A stretch of DNA of 64,000 bases. Source: Candidatus Brachybacter algidus (GTDB lineage: Bacteria > Bacteroidota > Bacteroidia > Chitinophagales > Saprospiraceae). Shown piece after piece: positions 7,441-16,732 of the stretch (positions are counted from its first letter, which is position 1; every line of letters begins with the position of its first letter). The notes beneath the pieces are model-generated. The model saw only the letters and a program-made list of their open reading frames with translations, made no database searches and was not told where the DNA came from. A program made the position numbers and the translations under genes. The DNA lies in NCBI GenBank assembly GCA_016711705.1, contig JADJSK010000014.1, forward strand, positions 124,001-188,000, read 5' to 3'.

Positions 7441-10140
7441 TTATTTCCAAACAAACTGATAATTCCCCGATTCTAATTCCATTCTATCTACTTCAACGAT
7501 CTTTCCATTTAACCACACTTTTTTGTTTGAAATAAGCGGCAATTGCAATGAAGCACTGGAATTAGGCGGAATCTCCACATCATAAATAATTTCTTTTCCA
7601 ACTTTCTTCCAGGATGAAACAATCTCGCCATATGGACCGGTATGTTTTGCAGAAAATCGATCCAACCCTTTGACAAAATTTGGTTTCAATAACACATTCT
7701 TAAATCCGGGCTGCTCAGGATCCGGCTTAATCCCACCAAGTCCCTTATACATCCATGCACCTATCTCACCAAACATGATGTGGTTCATTGAAATATGCGA
7801 ATCAGCATCTATCGGCCAGTTTTCATACAATGTTGTTGCACCATTTTTGATCCACCAACCCCAGGATGGATATGACTCCTGTGATGCTAAGGTATAAGCC
7901 AGATCCGCATATCCATTTTCGCTCAAAGCATTCAAAATGGCTTTAGTTCCCAATAAGCCAACGTCAAGATGAGATCCATCCGCCACCACTCTTTTGGCTA
8001 GATTGGAAGCAACTTTTTCTTTCATTTCATCAGGGACTAATCCCCAGTATAGCGGTACACAGAGTTCCGTCTGAATCCCGGAACCATATAGACCAGTCTC
8101 TTTCTTTAGAAATTTATTATTGAAAGCTGTTTTAATCTTCACCCCAAGTGTTGAGTATTTTTGATGATCATCTGCATGGCCTAATAATTTCGCCATTTTT
8201 GACAATATCATGACATCTGCATAATAGTAACAGGAAGACGTCAATTCTGCGGAAGCTTTTGATTTGACCGGCACCCAATCGCCCAATCCCCAATCAGTGA
8301 GACCATCCGGACTTATTGAAGTGATGTGATCGACATATCTTACCACAGCTTCATAATTGTCCTTTAGGATTTTTGTATCTCCATAAAATAAGTAAACATT
8401 CCATGGAATAATGGATATTGTACTCGTCCAGTCAGGACCATTGCCCCATTCATATCCCCAACCATTTGAGGGGATGATACTCGGTAATACACCATTTGGT
8501 TGTTGCTCATCACGATGGTCAGCCATCCATTTTTCATAGATCGTAATGCCGTCAAAATTATAAAGACCGGTTTCTATAGCTATTTGTGCATCTCCGGTCC
8601 ATCCATTTTTCTCTCTTTGAGGACAGTCTGTTGGGTATCCAAATAAATTGGATAAATAAGAATTATTCGTAGCAGTCCAAATCTTATCAAGGACAGGATT
8701 TGAAGAAGATATTTCGCCTATTGGCGGCACATCACTATGCATAAAGTATCCGGTTAGGTCTTCCTTTTTCAACTCCAAAGGCTTACTGCTGATCAATTCC
8801 ACATACTGGAAACCTTTATAATTAAAATGCGGCATAAATACTTCCTCACCTTTTCCAATGAGTGTATAAATATCTGTCTGAAATGGATCTTTACCATCCG
8901 TCGGACGATAGTGGACATCAATATTCGAAAGATCAGTGTGCCCATCCTTATACAATCTTTCGCTATGTCTAACCTTGACTGCAGTACCTTCAGCCCCTTT
9001 TAATTTAATTTTGCTGACACCTGAGATATTCCTGCCAAGGTCGAAAACCCAACATGTATCGCTGATCTTATTCATCGAAATGGGATTAATCGTGTCCACA
9101 TTTCGAATGGGATGCATGGTTTGTGACACTATATTATCCGAAGGGGCAGATCTTAAAATGACTTCTTTCCACTTTGAATCATCAAATTCAGGCTTATTCC
9201 AGCCAGGTTGTTCTAGTCTGTTGTCGATGTGTTCTGCAGTATAAATACTATTAAAAATGACGGAACCTGTTGATGTCTTCCAGTTTTTTCCTGAACTTAT
9301 TGTTTCTATCGAACCGTCGTCGTAGGTAAGTCTGATGTCTATGCAGAATGCAGGTCTCGCACGCCAAGGGGCCTCATGAAAGTACCATACTGCCGTGGAT
9401 TGATGATTGTACCAACCATTACCTAATAAGACACCGACAGTATTTCGTCCTTTAATTAATTGATCTGTAATGTCATAAGTGACATATAAATTCCTTCTAT
9501 CAAACCTTGTGTACATAGGATCAAGGTGGTGGTCTCCCGTTTTGTTTCCATTAAAATACAATTCATATAATCCAGCACAAACAATATAAGCTCTTGCTGA
9601 TTTGACTTTTTTATTTATGTCAAAATTTGTCCTGAAATAGGGGGCTTCCTTTTTATCGATATTTCTTGTGTCGCTGATCCAGGCGCCTTTCCAGTTGGAC
9701 ATTTGCATCATGCCGGTTTCGAAATAGTTAATATTGGAAATGGAAGAAATACCATTTTGATCCCAAACTTTAACTTGCCAATAATACCGGGTAAAAGATT
9801 TCAATGCATCTCCTCTGTAATTAAATAATTGAGCAGCATCATCAATTATTGGTGTGTGAAATACTTCAGATTTTTGATTGTTTAGAACGTTCGAATCAGT
9901 TGCAATAAATATTTGAAATGCGCTCTGTTTTGAGCCTTGCCGAGGATCGATTATTTTCCATGTTAATCGTGGATGAGGGGAATCAATGCCAATGGGATTA
10001 TTTAAATATTCACACTGCAGCTCCTTTGGAATCAATGTTTGTTGCGCTTCAAGAAAAGGCATTATGCAAAAGAGGAAATAAATTTGGAGACATAATGCTC
10101 TATTTAATGTAAAAGCCGGCATAAATATTTTTAAGGACAA
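7441..10140 (-). CDS. Alpha-L-rhamnosidase, GH78 family
   Basis: A secreted or periplasmic glycoside hydrolase that removes terminal alpha-L-rhamnose from plant or microbial glycans. Of 899 residues, the first ~32 form a signal peptide (..LQIYFLFCIMPFLEAQ). Then come an Ig-like N-terminal domain opening with ECEYLNNPIGIDSPHPRLTW-type sequence (very common in GH78), the beta-sandwich with GNGWYNH, and the (alpha/alpha)6 catalytic barrel with DCPQREKNGWTGDAQ, which holds the acidic catalytic residues of the family. W-rich substrate loops follow (YPSWGWWIKNG, TTLYENW), then a C-terminal sandwich (SAKHTGPYGEIVSSW). No SusC/SusD genes are nearby, so this is not a standard polysaccharide utilisation locus. 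It is divergent from the MFS gene, with which it shares the 179-bp intergenic region. Confidence 0.93.
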   Translation of the reverse strand: MSLKIFMPAFTLNRALCLQIYFLFCIMPFLEAQQTLIPKELQCEYLNNPIGIDSPHPRLTWKIIDPRQGSKQSAFQIFIATDSNVLNNQKSEVFHTPIIDDAAQLFNYRGDALKSFTRYYWQVKVWDQNGISSISNINYFETGMMQMSNWKGAWISDTRNIDKKEAPYFRTNFDINKKVKSARAYIVCAGLYELYFNGNKTGDHHLDPMYTRFDRRNLYVTYDITDQLIKGRNTVGVLLGNGWYNHQSTAVWYFHEAPWRARPAFCIDIRLTYDDGSIETISSGKNWKTSTGSVIFNSIYTAEHIDNRLEQPGWNKPEFDDSKWKEVILRSAPSDNIVSQTMHPIRNVDTINPISMNKISDTCWVFDLGRNISGVSKIKLKGAEGTAVKVRHSERLYKDGHTDLSNIDVHYRPTDGKDPFQTDIYTLIGKGEEVFMPHFNYKGFQYVELISSKPLELKKEDLTGYFMHSDVPPIGEISSSNPVLDKIWTATNNSYLSNLFGYPTDCPQREKNGWTGDAQIAIETGLYNFDGITIYEKWMADHRDEQQPNGVLPSIIPSNGWGYEWGNGPDWTSTISIIPWNVYLFYGDTKILKDNYEAVVRYVDHITSISPDGLTDWGLGDWVPVKSKASAELTSSCYYYADVMILSKMAKLLGHADDHQKYSTLGVKIKTAFNNKFLKKETGLYGSGIQTELCVPLYWGLVPDEMKEKVASNLAKRVVADGSHLDVGLLGTKAILNALSENGYADLAYTLASQESYPSWGWWIKNGATTLYENWPIDADSHISMNHIMFGEIGAWMYKGLGGIKPDPEQPGFKNVLLKPNFVKGLDRFSAKHTGPYGEIVSSWKKVGKEIIYDVEIPPNSSASLQLPLISNKKVWLNGKIVEVDRMELESGNYQFVWK

Positions 10141-10319
10141 GATAAATAAAACTCAATACTCACAAAGACCGTTATTTTCTATAAAAATTTATTTAATGAT
10201 AAATTTATCCATCTATTCGGTAAAGAAATCAATGCCCTCGTCCTTGAAAGTTAAATTTATTTAATAACATACTTTATATTCAACTCTAGATTTAATCCTT
10301 TAAATGTTAAAGTCAGACC

Positions 10320-11678
10320 ATGGATATAAATACAATCATTTCTATTGAAAAAAGAAAAAATGAGTTACCTGCGCTTTCTGATCATACCTTTTTGCGCTAT
10401 TTCAACTTCATTGCACTTTACCTCGCTCAGGGTATACCGGAAGGTATGTTATACTTTGGCTTACCTGCATGGATGGCTGTTAATGGTAAAAGCCCCGGTG
10501 AGATCGGCGCATTTGTTGCTGTGGTGACGACTCCATGGACATTCAAAGTGCTGATAGCACCGTTGATGGACCGCTTTACGTATTTACCTATGGGCAAGAG
10601 AAGACCTTGGGTATTGACAGGTCAACTTGGACTAATGGTATTTTTTGTGCTGATGTCAATAGTGCCGGATCCACTTAATAATATGACCTTATTTACTTTG
10701 GCAGCATTTATGGTGAGTTTTTCAGGTGCCTTGCAGGACGTGTCCACTGATGGGATGGCGATTGATATTATTCCAATAGAGCAACAAGCAAGAGCAAACG
10801 GATTTATGTGGGGCTCAAAAACCATTGGTATTTCTGCTTCGCTTTATATCGGTAGTCATCTCATTAATTCATTCGGATATCATACCGCAATACTAAGCCT
10901 GGCCTGCGCTGTATGCATCATCATGATCGTTCCTGCCACATTGAAAGAAAGACCTGGTGAAAAAATTCTTCCCTGGACCAAAGGAATTGCTTCATCAGTC
11001 AACCTATTGGCAAAGGTTAATAGTTGGTCAGAAATTGGCAAATCACTTTTAAGGGTAATGAAATTGCGCAACAGTCTGCTCATGATCTTCCCATTATTTT
11101 TTGCGACAACAGGCTTTGGTTTAATGAACACGTTATTACCCATTTTTACAATTCAGCAATTAGGTTGGACTAATATTCATTATTCTGAAATCAATGCTAC
11201 TGCCTCATTAGCAGGTGGGATAGGTGGAATGATGATTTGTGGTATTTTACTTGATAAGTTCGGCAAAGTAAAAATGCTTAGCTTTTTTCTTGTTTTATTG
11301 ATGCTGTTGCCGCTTTCTATCATTTTACTTAAAAATTATTGGAATACTCCTGAATTCATTAACATCTATATTTCAACATATAATTTTCTGTATGTATTTT
11401 CCACGATTGGAATGTTTGCAGTGGCAATGAAGCTTTGTTGGAAAAAAGTTTCTGCAACACAATTTACTTTATTCATGGTGGCTGCCAATCTGGGATTGAT
11501 CGCAGGGCCAGCAATAATTGGGTTTCTGAAAAATAAATTCTCGTGGGATTATATCTTTTTGACATTTTCCTTAATGATGATCATAACATTAATTTTGGTC
11601 CAGTTTTTAAGAACGGATGATCAGTTGCATGCGATCTCATTGATGGAAGAGCAAGAGCAAAACATTGTTCACGTATAA
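10320..11678 (+). CDS. MFS transporter, AmpG/PAT-like
   Basis: A 452-residue inner-membrane transporter with 12 predicted hydrophobic segments. The N-terminal half matches the AmpG/PAT branch of the major facilitator superfamily: FIALYLAQGIPEGMLYFGLPAWM after the short cytosolic N-terminus, TTPWTFKVLIAPLMDRFTY in the first repeat, GKRRPWVL in the loop 2-3 position, and LQDVSTDGMAIDIIP in segment 4-5. E. coli AmpG imports anhydromuropeptides for cell-wall recycling, and other members carry acetyl-CoA or siderophores, so the substrate is uncertain. An AmgK-like kinase that could work on imported MurNAc is encoded at 40249-41265, but the two loci are far apart. Confidence 0.8.
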   Translation: MDINTIISIEKRKNELPALSDHTFLRYFNFIALYLAQGIPEGMLYFGLPAWMAVNGKSPGEIGAFVAVVTTPWTFKVLIAPLMDRFTYLPMGKRRPWVLTGQLGLMVFFVLMSIVPDPLNNMTLFTLAAFMVSFSGALQDVSTDGMAIDIIPIEQQARANGFMWGSKTIGISASLYIGSHLINSFGYHTAILSLACAVCIIMIVPATLKERPGEKILPWTKGIASSVNLLAKVNSWSEIGKSLLRVMKLRNSLLMIFPLFFATTGFGLMNTLLPIFTIQQLGWTNIHYSEINATASLAGGIGGMMICGILLDKFGKVKMLSFFLVLLMLLPLSIILLKNYWNTPEFINIYISTYNFLYVFSTIGMFAVAMKLCWKKVSATQFTLFMVAANLGLIAGPAIIGFLKNKFSWDYIFLTFSLMMIITLILVQFLRTDDQLHAISLMEEQEQNIVHV

Positions 11679-11738
11679 TTTAAAACTAAAACAATATCTT
11701 TTTTATCCGAATTTATGCCCTGAGTGTTTGCAAAACAA

Positions 11739-11767
11739 TTGTTTATATTCAAATTTTACTAAATTTG
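11739..11767 (+). promoter_or_regulatory. Bacteroidota-type promoter for the LytTR regulator
   Basis: TTG at 11739-11741, 18 nt, then TAAATTTG at 11760-11767, matching the Bacteroidota -33/-7 consensus (TTG, TAnnTTTG). It lies inside the upstream extension of the regulator's open frame and 18 nt before the ATG at 11785, so it supports that start over the upstream one. Confidence 0.55.
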
Positions 11768-11784
11768 ATCGACAGGCACACACA

Positions 11785-12531
11785 ATGACATATAAATACA
11801 AAATATTGATAGTCGAAGATGAGATGATTATCGCCGCAAATATCTCTCTTCAATTAACTACACTGGGCTATGAAGTTACGGGTATTATCCCCAGGGGCGA
11901 AGAAGCGCTTATGCATTTCAGACAAAATAAACCTGATATCGTCTTATTGGACATTCAGCTGAAAGGTGATTTAGACGGCATTGAAACGGCGAAATTAATG
12001 CAGAAGGAAAGTGAAATTCCAATTATATATTTAACAGCCAATGCAGATGAGGCCCACTTCAATAAAGCTAAATCTACCAATCCGTATGCTTTTATTTCCA
12101 AGCCTTTCAAAAAATTAGATTTACAACGAGCAATAGAATTAACGATCAACCGAATTGGAGAGAAAAACACAACTGAAAATCAGGCACATTTAGATTCGGA
12201 GCAAGATCCCTTCATAATGGAAGATAGCATTTTCGTAAGGCATCAGGATAAGATGGTAAAGGTCCAGATCAAAGATGTCTTGTACATCGAAGCAGAACGA
12301 AATTATAGCAGAATATACGCCCAGGATAAGGAATATCTTCTGGTAATGACACTGAAAGACATTGAAGAAAGAATGCCTCAAAAATACTTTTTACGCATTC
12401 ACAGATCATTCATCGTAAACATATCACATATCACTGAAATCGCTCCCACTTATGTGGTGATCGGCAAAAAAGCAATTCCTCTTAGTACTGAAATGAAAAA
12501 AAACCTGATGATGAGGGTACAAAAACTTTAA
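11785..12531 (+). CDS. LytTR-family response regulator
   Basis: A 248-residue DNA-binding response regulator. The receiver domain (1-125) has the acidic pair ED at 11-12, the phosphoacceptor Asp56 in IVLLDIQLKG, the Thr in YLTANAD and the Lys in FISKPF. The LytTR domain (about 150-245) has the usual IKDVLYIEAERNYSRIY, MTLKDIEERMP and FLRIHRSFIVN motifs. It should bind direct repeats upstream of target genes when phosphorylated. The open frame extends 40 codons upstream, but that part has no receiver features and overlaps the permease gene and a promoter, so the ATG at 11785 is chosen. The TPR histidine kinase 258 bp downstream is its probable partner. Confidence 0.9.
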   Translation: MTYKYKILIVEDEMIIAANISLQLTTLGYEVTGIIPRGEEALMHFRQNKPDIVLLDIQLKGDLDGIETAKLMQKESEIPIIYLTANADEAHFNKAKSTNPYAFISKPFKKLDLQRAIELTINRIGEKNTTENQAHLDSEQDPFIMEDSIFVRHQDKMVKVQIKDVLYIEAERNYSRIYAQDKEYLLVMTLKDIEERMPQKYFLRIHRSFIVNISHITEIAPTYVVIGKKAIPLSTEMKKNLMMRVQKL

Positions 12532-12789
12532 GGTCAGAGATCAGAAGTCAGAGATCAGAGTTCAGAAGTCAGCGTTCAGAAGTCAGAAGTCAGAAGTTAG
12601 AAATCAGAAGTTAGAAATTAGATGGTAAATAAATGTTAAGAAGGATATTTAATGAACATGTGAAATACAATGTAATTAATTATTACCCATTACGCATTAC
12701 CAATTACCAATTACCAATTACCCATTACCAATTACCCATTACCCATACCCATTACCCATCAACCGATTACACATTAACTATCACATAAA
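12532..12789. repeat. Heptanucleotide tandem arrays between regulator and kinase
   Basis: Two degenerate 7-bp arrays. About 12535-12620 repeats AGAAGTC (and AGAGATC/AGAAGTT variants); about 12680-12775 repeats ATTACCA/ATTACCC. No gene or clear promoter is visible between the two signalling genes. Confidence 0.75.
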
Positions 12790-14673
12790 ATGAAGTATTT
12801 ATTAATTTTTATATTATTCTCAGTTAAAATACTAAATGCTCAGAATACGGCTGTGGATAGTTTAGTTAAAGCAGTAAAACTTGAGAAAAGAGATACTGCT
12901 AAATTACGCATTTATAAAGAACTAGTGGGTCAATCCTCCAATGTTGATATTGCGTTGAGCCTGAAATATGCCAAGGAAGCAGTTGCGCTGGCTGAAAAAA
13001 CAAACAATGCTGAATGGAAACCGGTCTTTTATGAAGCGCAGGGAAGAAATCATGCTAATATGGTAGAGCTGGATTCTGCAATGGCCTTTTTTGATAAGGC
13101 CTCAGCAGGGTATAAAGCTATCAATAATACAAGGGGAGAGGCAACAACAAAATTTAAGATCGCATGGGTTTACAAAAGAAAAGGTGAGGTCGATAAGGCG
13201 CTGAATTATGATCTGGCTGCGCTGAAATTGATGGAATTACTCGATGACAAAAGAGGAATATGCGATGCTATGTCAAGGGTCGCCGATGATTTGATGAGAA
13301 TGGACAAATTAAAAGAATCCAAAAGTTATATTGAAAAGGCAATTGCTATTTGTGAAAAATACAAACTTGAATCTGAATATTATTTTGTCTACATGCAAGC
13401 AGGTGATTTAGCAATCAACTCTGGCGAGTTCATAAATTCATTGAAATATTACGATCTGGCTAAAGCAGAGGCATTGAAAGCACCTGATGATTTAGCTCAG
13501 TTATCAGATGTGGGCAATGCAAGAGGGAATGCTTTGAAAAAATTGAAAAGGTATGCCGAAGCCCTCAAAGAATATTCCTCCGCGCTAGCTTCAGCCCGAA
13601 AAGTAAATTATCAGAATGCCGTCTCAGCTTGTCTTGCTAATCTTGGCGAAGTAAATATGATCATTGGAAATTATGAAGAAGCGCTGAAATACCAATTGGA
13701 AACCATCAAACTCATGGAAGCCGGAGAGGAATTTACCAACTTAACTGAAAATTATCTTCACATTAGTAATACCTATGAAAAACTTGGAAATCTGTCAAAA
13801 GCGCTGGAATTTCAAAAAAAGGCCTTGGATAGTAGAAATAAAGCTGCATCTATCGAAAGCGATGCCGCAATGGCAAAAATGCTAACGCAGTATGAAACTG
13901 AGAAAAAAGAAGCCCGGATAGAAGACCAGGAAAGGCAGATCCACCAACAGCAAATTGTCCAATGGTTGGGTTTAGGATTTTTGATCCTTTTAATAGGTTT
14001 TATAATTTTCGGATTTATCACTTTCAGAAATAGTAGAAGAAAAAGTAATTTAATTGCCAGTAAGAATGCTGAAAATGAATTATTACTGAAGGAAATACAT
14101 CACAGAGTAAAAAATAATCTTGAAATCGTATCAAGTTTGCTATCACTTCAATCTGCCCAAATAGACGATGACAGCATTAAAGATGCGATGATGGAGAGTC
14201 AAAATAGAGTGAAAAGTATTGGAATAGTGCACCAGAAATTATATCAGGGAACAAATTTGGGCGCAATTGAAATGAAAGATTATTTCATTAATTTAAGTGA
14301 AAGCATTCTCGATAGTTTTGGCGCAGAAGATAGAATTACACTTGAATTCGCGATGGATTCACTCGATATCGATATCGATACAGCAGTGCCCATAGGTCTT
14401 ATTGTAAATGAATTATTGACTAATACTATTAAATATGCTTTTCCACATAGTGAAAAAGGCAAAGTACTGATCAAATTAGAAAAAAGTTCGACAGGAATTT
14501 TACGTCTTGAGGTTACTGATAATGGTATAGGAAAATCCGGTGTTATCCAAGGAACCGGCTTTGGAGGACAGTTAATTTCATTATTAACTCGTCAATTAAA
14601 TGGTACAATGAAGGAATCGAACAATAATGGAACTCAAGTTATTTTCGATTTTGCTCAATTGAAATCGGCATGA
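12790..14673 (+). CDS. TPR sensor histidine kinase, HisKA_2 family
   Basis: A 627-residue membrane kinase. It begins with a signal peptide or N-terminal anchor (MKYLLIFILFSVKILNAQ), then has about seven TPR-like helical repeats (40-360; for example YEEALKYQLETIKLME and YAEALKEYSSALASARK) placed in the periplasm. A coiled coil follows (366-395), then a membrane span (about 395-417, WLGLGFLILLIGFIIFGF). The cytosolic part has the HisKA_2 box LLKEIHHRVKNNLEIVSSLL, with the phospho-His at 437 or 438, and a HATPase domain with the N box IVNELLTNTIKYAF (538-551) and DNGIGKSG (577-584). This is the common Bacteroidota partner of LytTR regulators. What the TPR sensor detects is unknown. Confidence 0.9.
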   Translation: MKYLLIFILFSVKILNAQNTAVDSLVKAVKLEKRDTAKLRIYKELVGQSSNVDIALSLKYAKEAVALAEKTNNAEWKPVFYEAQGRNHANMVELDSAMAFFDKASAGYKAINNTRGEATTKFKIAWVYKRKGEVDKALNYDLAALKLMELLDDKRGICDAMSRVADDLMRMDKLKESKSYIEKAIAICEKYKLESEYYFVYMQAGDLAINSGEFINSLKYYDLAKAEALKAPDDLAQLSDVGNARGNALKKLKRYAEALKEYSSALASARKVNYQNAVSACLANLGEVNMIIGNYEEALKYQLETIKLMEAGEEFTNLTENYLHISNTYEKLGNLSKALEFQKKALDSRNKAASIESDAAMAKMLTQYETEKKEARIEDQERQIHQQQIVQWLGLGFLILLIGFIIFGFITFRNSRRKSNLIASKNAENELLLKEIHHRVKNNLEIVSSLLSLQSAQIDDDSIKDAMMESQNRVKSIGIVHQKLYQGTNLGAIEMKDYFINLSESILDSFGAEDRITLEFAMDSLDIDIDTAVPIGLIVNELLTNTIKYAFPHSEKGKVLIKLEKSSTGILRLEVTDNGIGKSGVIQGTGFGGQLISLLTRQLNGTMKESNNNGTQVIFDFAQLKSA

Positions 14674-15353
14674 TTTTTATACTATTTTAATGCTTTGCTT
14701 CAAAAATCGAAAATATTAATTGAAAAACATGCAACGCAGATTACGCGGATGATGCTGATTTTGAAGATCAATTATGATATATATATTGTAGGGTTACGAT
14801 TTTCCACTTTAAGCAAAGGATTATGCATAAGTTATTCGGCTTCAATTTTTTGACCCTTTTTTGGACATTCACCAAATTTAAATATTATTAGCCACTACCG
14901 CGTAGCAGCATCGCAGATAATTGCACGAATGATGCTATGCATCTAACACGAATTTATTCGTGCAAATTCGTGCAATTAGTGGCTAAAGAATTAAAAAGTT
15001 TAGAAATAAGAGTTTATTCCAAAGTTCTATTTAATTTTTCACATTACAATAATTCGATTAATAGCACATTAATTTTAGTTATATAGGAGAAGGTAGAAGG
15101 TAGATTTTATATGGCAATGCATCAATAAAATGAAAATTGCGAATCCTGCCTATCTGGGACCATCTACCATTGTTTCTCAACTACTGATACTTTAAATTAT
15201 TATTTTAATCTTCTTTACAAAAGTCTCTGATAAGTAAATTAACCTTGTCGGACAATCTTTTGCCATGTTCGTCCTACATAGCCAAATGTTTATCTAATTT
15301 ATTAGTTATTTAGATTTGAAATTAATTATAGTTTCAATAAAATAATTAAATAA
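14674..15353. other. Long non-coding spacer with a nested inverted repeat
   Basis: No supported gene in 680 bp. The start carries a diverged fragment of the 16.1/18.4-kb repeat family (AATGCTTTGCTTCAAAAATC near 14689). The clear structure is the inverted repeat at 14888-14986, listed separately. The remainder is AT-rich. Confidence 0.5.
14888..14986. repeat. Nested inverted repeat, possible long hairpin
   Basis: TTAGCCACTA at 14888-14897 is complementary to TAGTGGCTAA at 14977-14986; inside them ATTGCACGAAT (about 14920-14930) pairs with ATTCGTGCAAT just left of the outer right arm. A smaller inner stem CACGAAT/ATTCGTG lies within. The element could fold as a ~99-nt cruciform or RNA hairpin. 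It may be a non-autonomous repeat; no coding potential is seen. Confidence 0.6.
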
Positions 15354-16076
15354 ATGAAACGAATTCTATTGCTATTAATGTTTGCCCCAATTTTTTTAAT
15401 AGGCCAAACTCCAACAGCTTCGATGTTAAGCGTCAGCGAAATTACAGTAAAAATGGGCCATGAAGCTCAATTTATTCAAGGTGTTAAAATGTATAATGAA
15501 TGTTATGCCGCAGCTAAAGGCACGGATAAATGGAACATATACAGGAGATATCAAGGCGAAGGTATAGTCTATCTAATCACCAGTTTTTACAAAAATTGGG
15601 TGGATATGAATAAAGATGACGCTGCAAGTAATTCATGTAGAAGTATTATTACTAATTTCATTATGCCCCATATGGAGAAGAACAATAGTATGGTCGCCAA
15701 GACCATGCCTGAGGTTAGCAAAACCAAACCGGTTGATTTAAAAATGATTTGGGTTACTACATATAGTGTTCACGATGGTATTGGCTTTGAGGCAGCATTG
15801 ACAGACTTTTCAAACGTGATAAAAACTGCCGAAGGTGATACAAGATCCTATTGGTTTAAGCTCGTAGGAGGCTCAATGGATGATGGAGATTATGTTTCAT
15901 CAGTGCCTTTTACCGGATATGAAGATATGGATATAGTTCGCGAAAATACCTGGAAAGTATATGAAAAATCTCAGGGTAAGCAAAAATCGGATGCTTTGCG
16001 GACTAAAGTTCTTGGGCTGATCGAAAATAGTTGGTCTTATTTATATGAGTTGAAAGATGACCTTAGTGTTAAATAA
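15354..16076 (+). CDS. Secreted protein of unknown function
   Basis: 240 residues with a clear signal peptide (MKRILLLLMFAPIFLIGQ). I do not recognise a family. The mature part begins with SVSEITVKMGHEAQFIQGVKMY and later has a second, similarly spaced block (VTTYSVHDGIGFEAALTDFS). This suggests two copies of an alpha/beta unit such as a dimeric ferredoxin-like barrel, in which EITVKMGHEAQF would be strand 1 and helix 1. That is inference from the pattern only. There are only two cysteines and no lipobox. It stands alone between long non-coding stretches, just upstream of the first ~390-bp direct repeat. Confidence 0.7.
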   Translation: MKRILLLLMFAPIFLIGQTPTASMLSVSEITVKMGHEAQFIQGVKMYNECYAAAKGTDKWNIYRRYQGEGIVYLITSFYKNWVDMNKDDAASNSCRSIITNFIMPHMEKNNSMVAKTMPEVSKTKPVDLKMIWVTTYSVHDGIGFEAALTDFSNVIKTAEGDTRSYWFKLVGGSMDDGDYVSSVPFTGYEDMDIVRENTWKVYEKSQGKQKSDALRTKVLGLIENSWSYLYELKDDLSVK

Positions 16077-16087
16077 CATAAGTTTCG

Positions 16088-16470
16088 AAAAAAATAATTT
16101 CTATAAAAAACCTTGATATCACTTAGATTAAAGTTAGAAATTAGTTAACCTGTAATGCTTTGCTTCCAAAATCAAAAATAACTTGATAAGGTAAAATGAG
16201 ATATGTAAAATGTCGATTAGCGCAATATCCCCTTCTGCAAGAGGGTGAACGACGAAGAAAAGGTGCAAAAGCGACCTTTTCAAGGAAGTGAAACGGAACG
16301 AAGGCACGAAGAATGAGAGCCAAAGTGAAGTCAGAACATTTGAGAGGTACGATCAAATGCTTCTGTGATGCCAAGGGGGAGTTATCGATATGTATAATTT
16401 TTATTATTTGCATGTTGTTGATTAACAATATTTTGCAATGAGTTATATAAGAGAAATTAGAAATTAGAAG
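16088..16470. repeat. Long dispersed repeat, copy A
   Basis: About 380 bp nearly identical over its middle ~190 bp (about 16215-16375) to copy B at 18343-18737, and recognisably related across the whole length. Shared stretches include TTAGTTAACCTGTAATGC, the GCAAGAGGGTGAACGACGAA block and the AACATTTGAGAGGTACGATC block. Both copies have the same orientation and bracket the epimerase and lipoprotein genes. A minus-strand open frame (LIVPLKCSDFTLALILRAF..) is kept in both copies but does not look like a known protein. Confidence 0.8.
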
Positions 16471-16676
16471 TCAGAAGCTTGCCCGACAAAGTAAAGCAAC
16501 GGCGAGGAAATTAGATGTTTGAGTAGTGCAAATGAAACCAGGCAGATACTCATTAAAATTTGCTCCGTAATTTATATTAAATAGCTTTTTAGAATTTCAA
16601 TATTCAATGAATAATTTATAGAGTAACATTTTGAATTTTTGAAATTAATTTATTACTAAACATTTACTCCTTCAAG

Positions 16677-16710
16677 CCCTGCCTCTTCATTGCGGATTGG
16701 CAGGGTGTTT
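16677..16710 (+). terminator. Terminator-like hairpin ahead of the epimerase gene
   Basis: CCCTGCC (16677 on) pairs with GGCAGGG about 15 nt later and is followed by TGTTTTT, the shape of an intrinsic terminator on the + strand. It ends about 22 bp before the ATG at 16733, so it could act as an attenuator or close upstream readthrough from the repeat. Confidence 0.4.
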
Positions 16711-16732
16711 TTCACAAATTAAATTTTATACC

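Noticed and set aside
7441..11678. Polysaccharide utilisation locus around the rhamnosidase
   Set aside because: No SusC/SusD pair or further glycosidases; the neighbouring transporter is AmpG-like.
11665..11784. Upstream extension of the LytTR regulator as coding
   Set aside because: Overlaps the permease gene end and contains the likely promoter; no receiver-domain sequence.
16141..16428. 95-codon minus-strand frame in repeat copy A (and its 67-codon mate in copy B at 18432-18635)
   Set aside because: Conserved only because the DNA repeat is conserved; starts and ends differ and no protein family is recognised.
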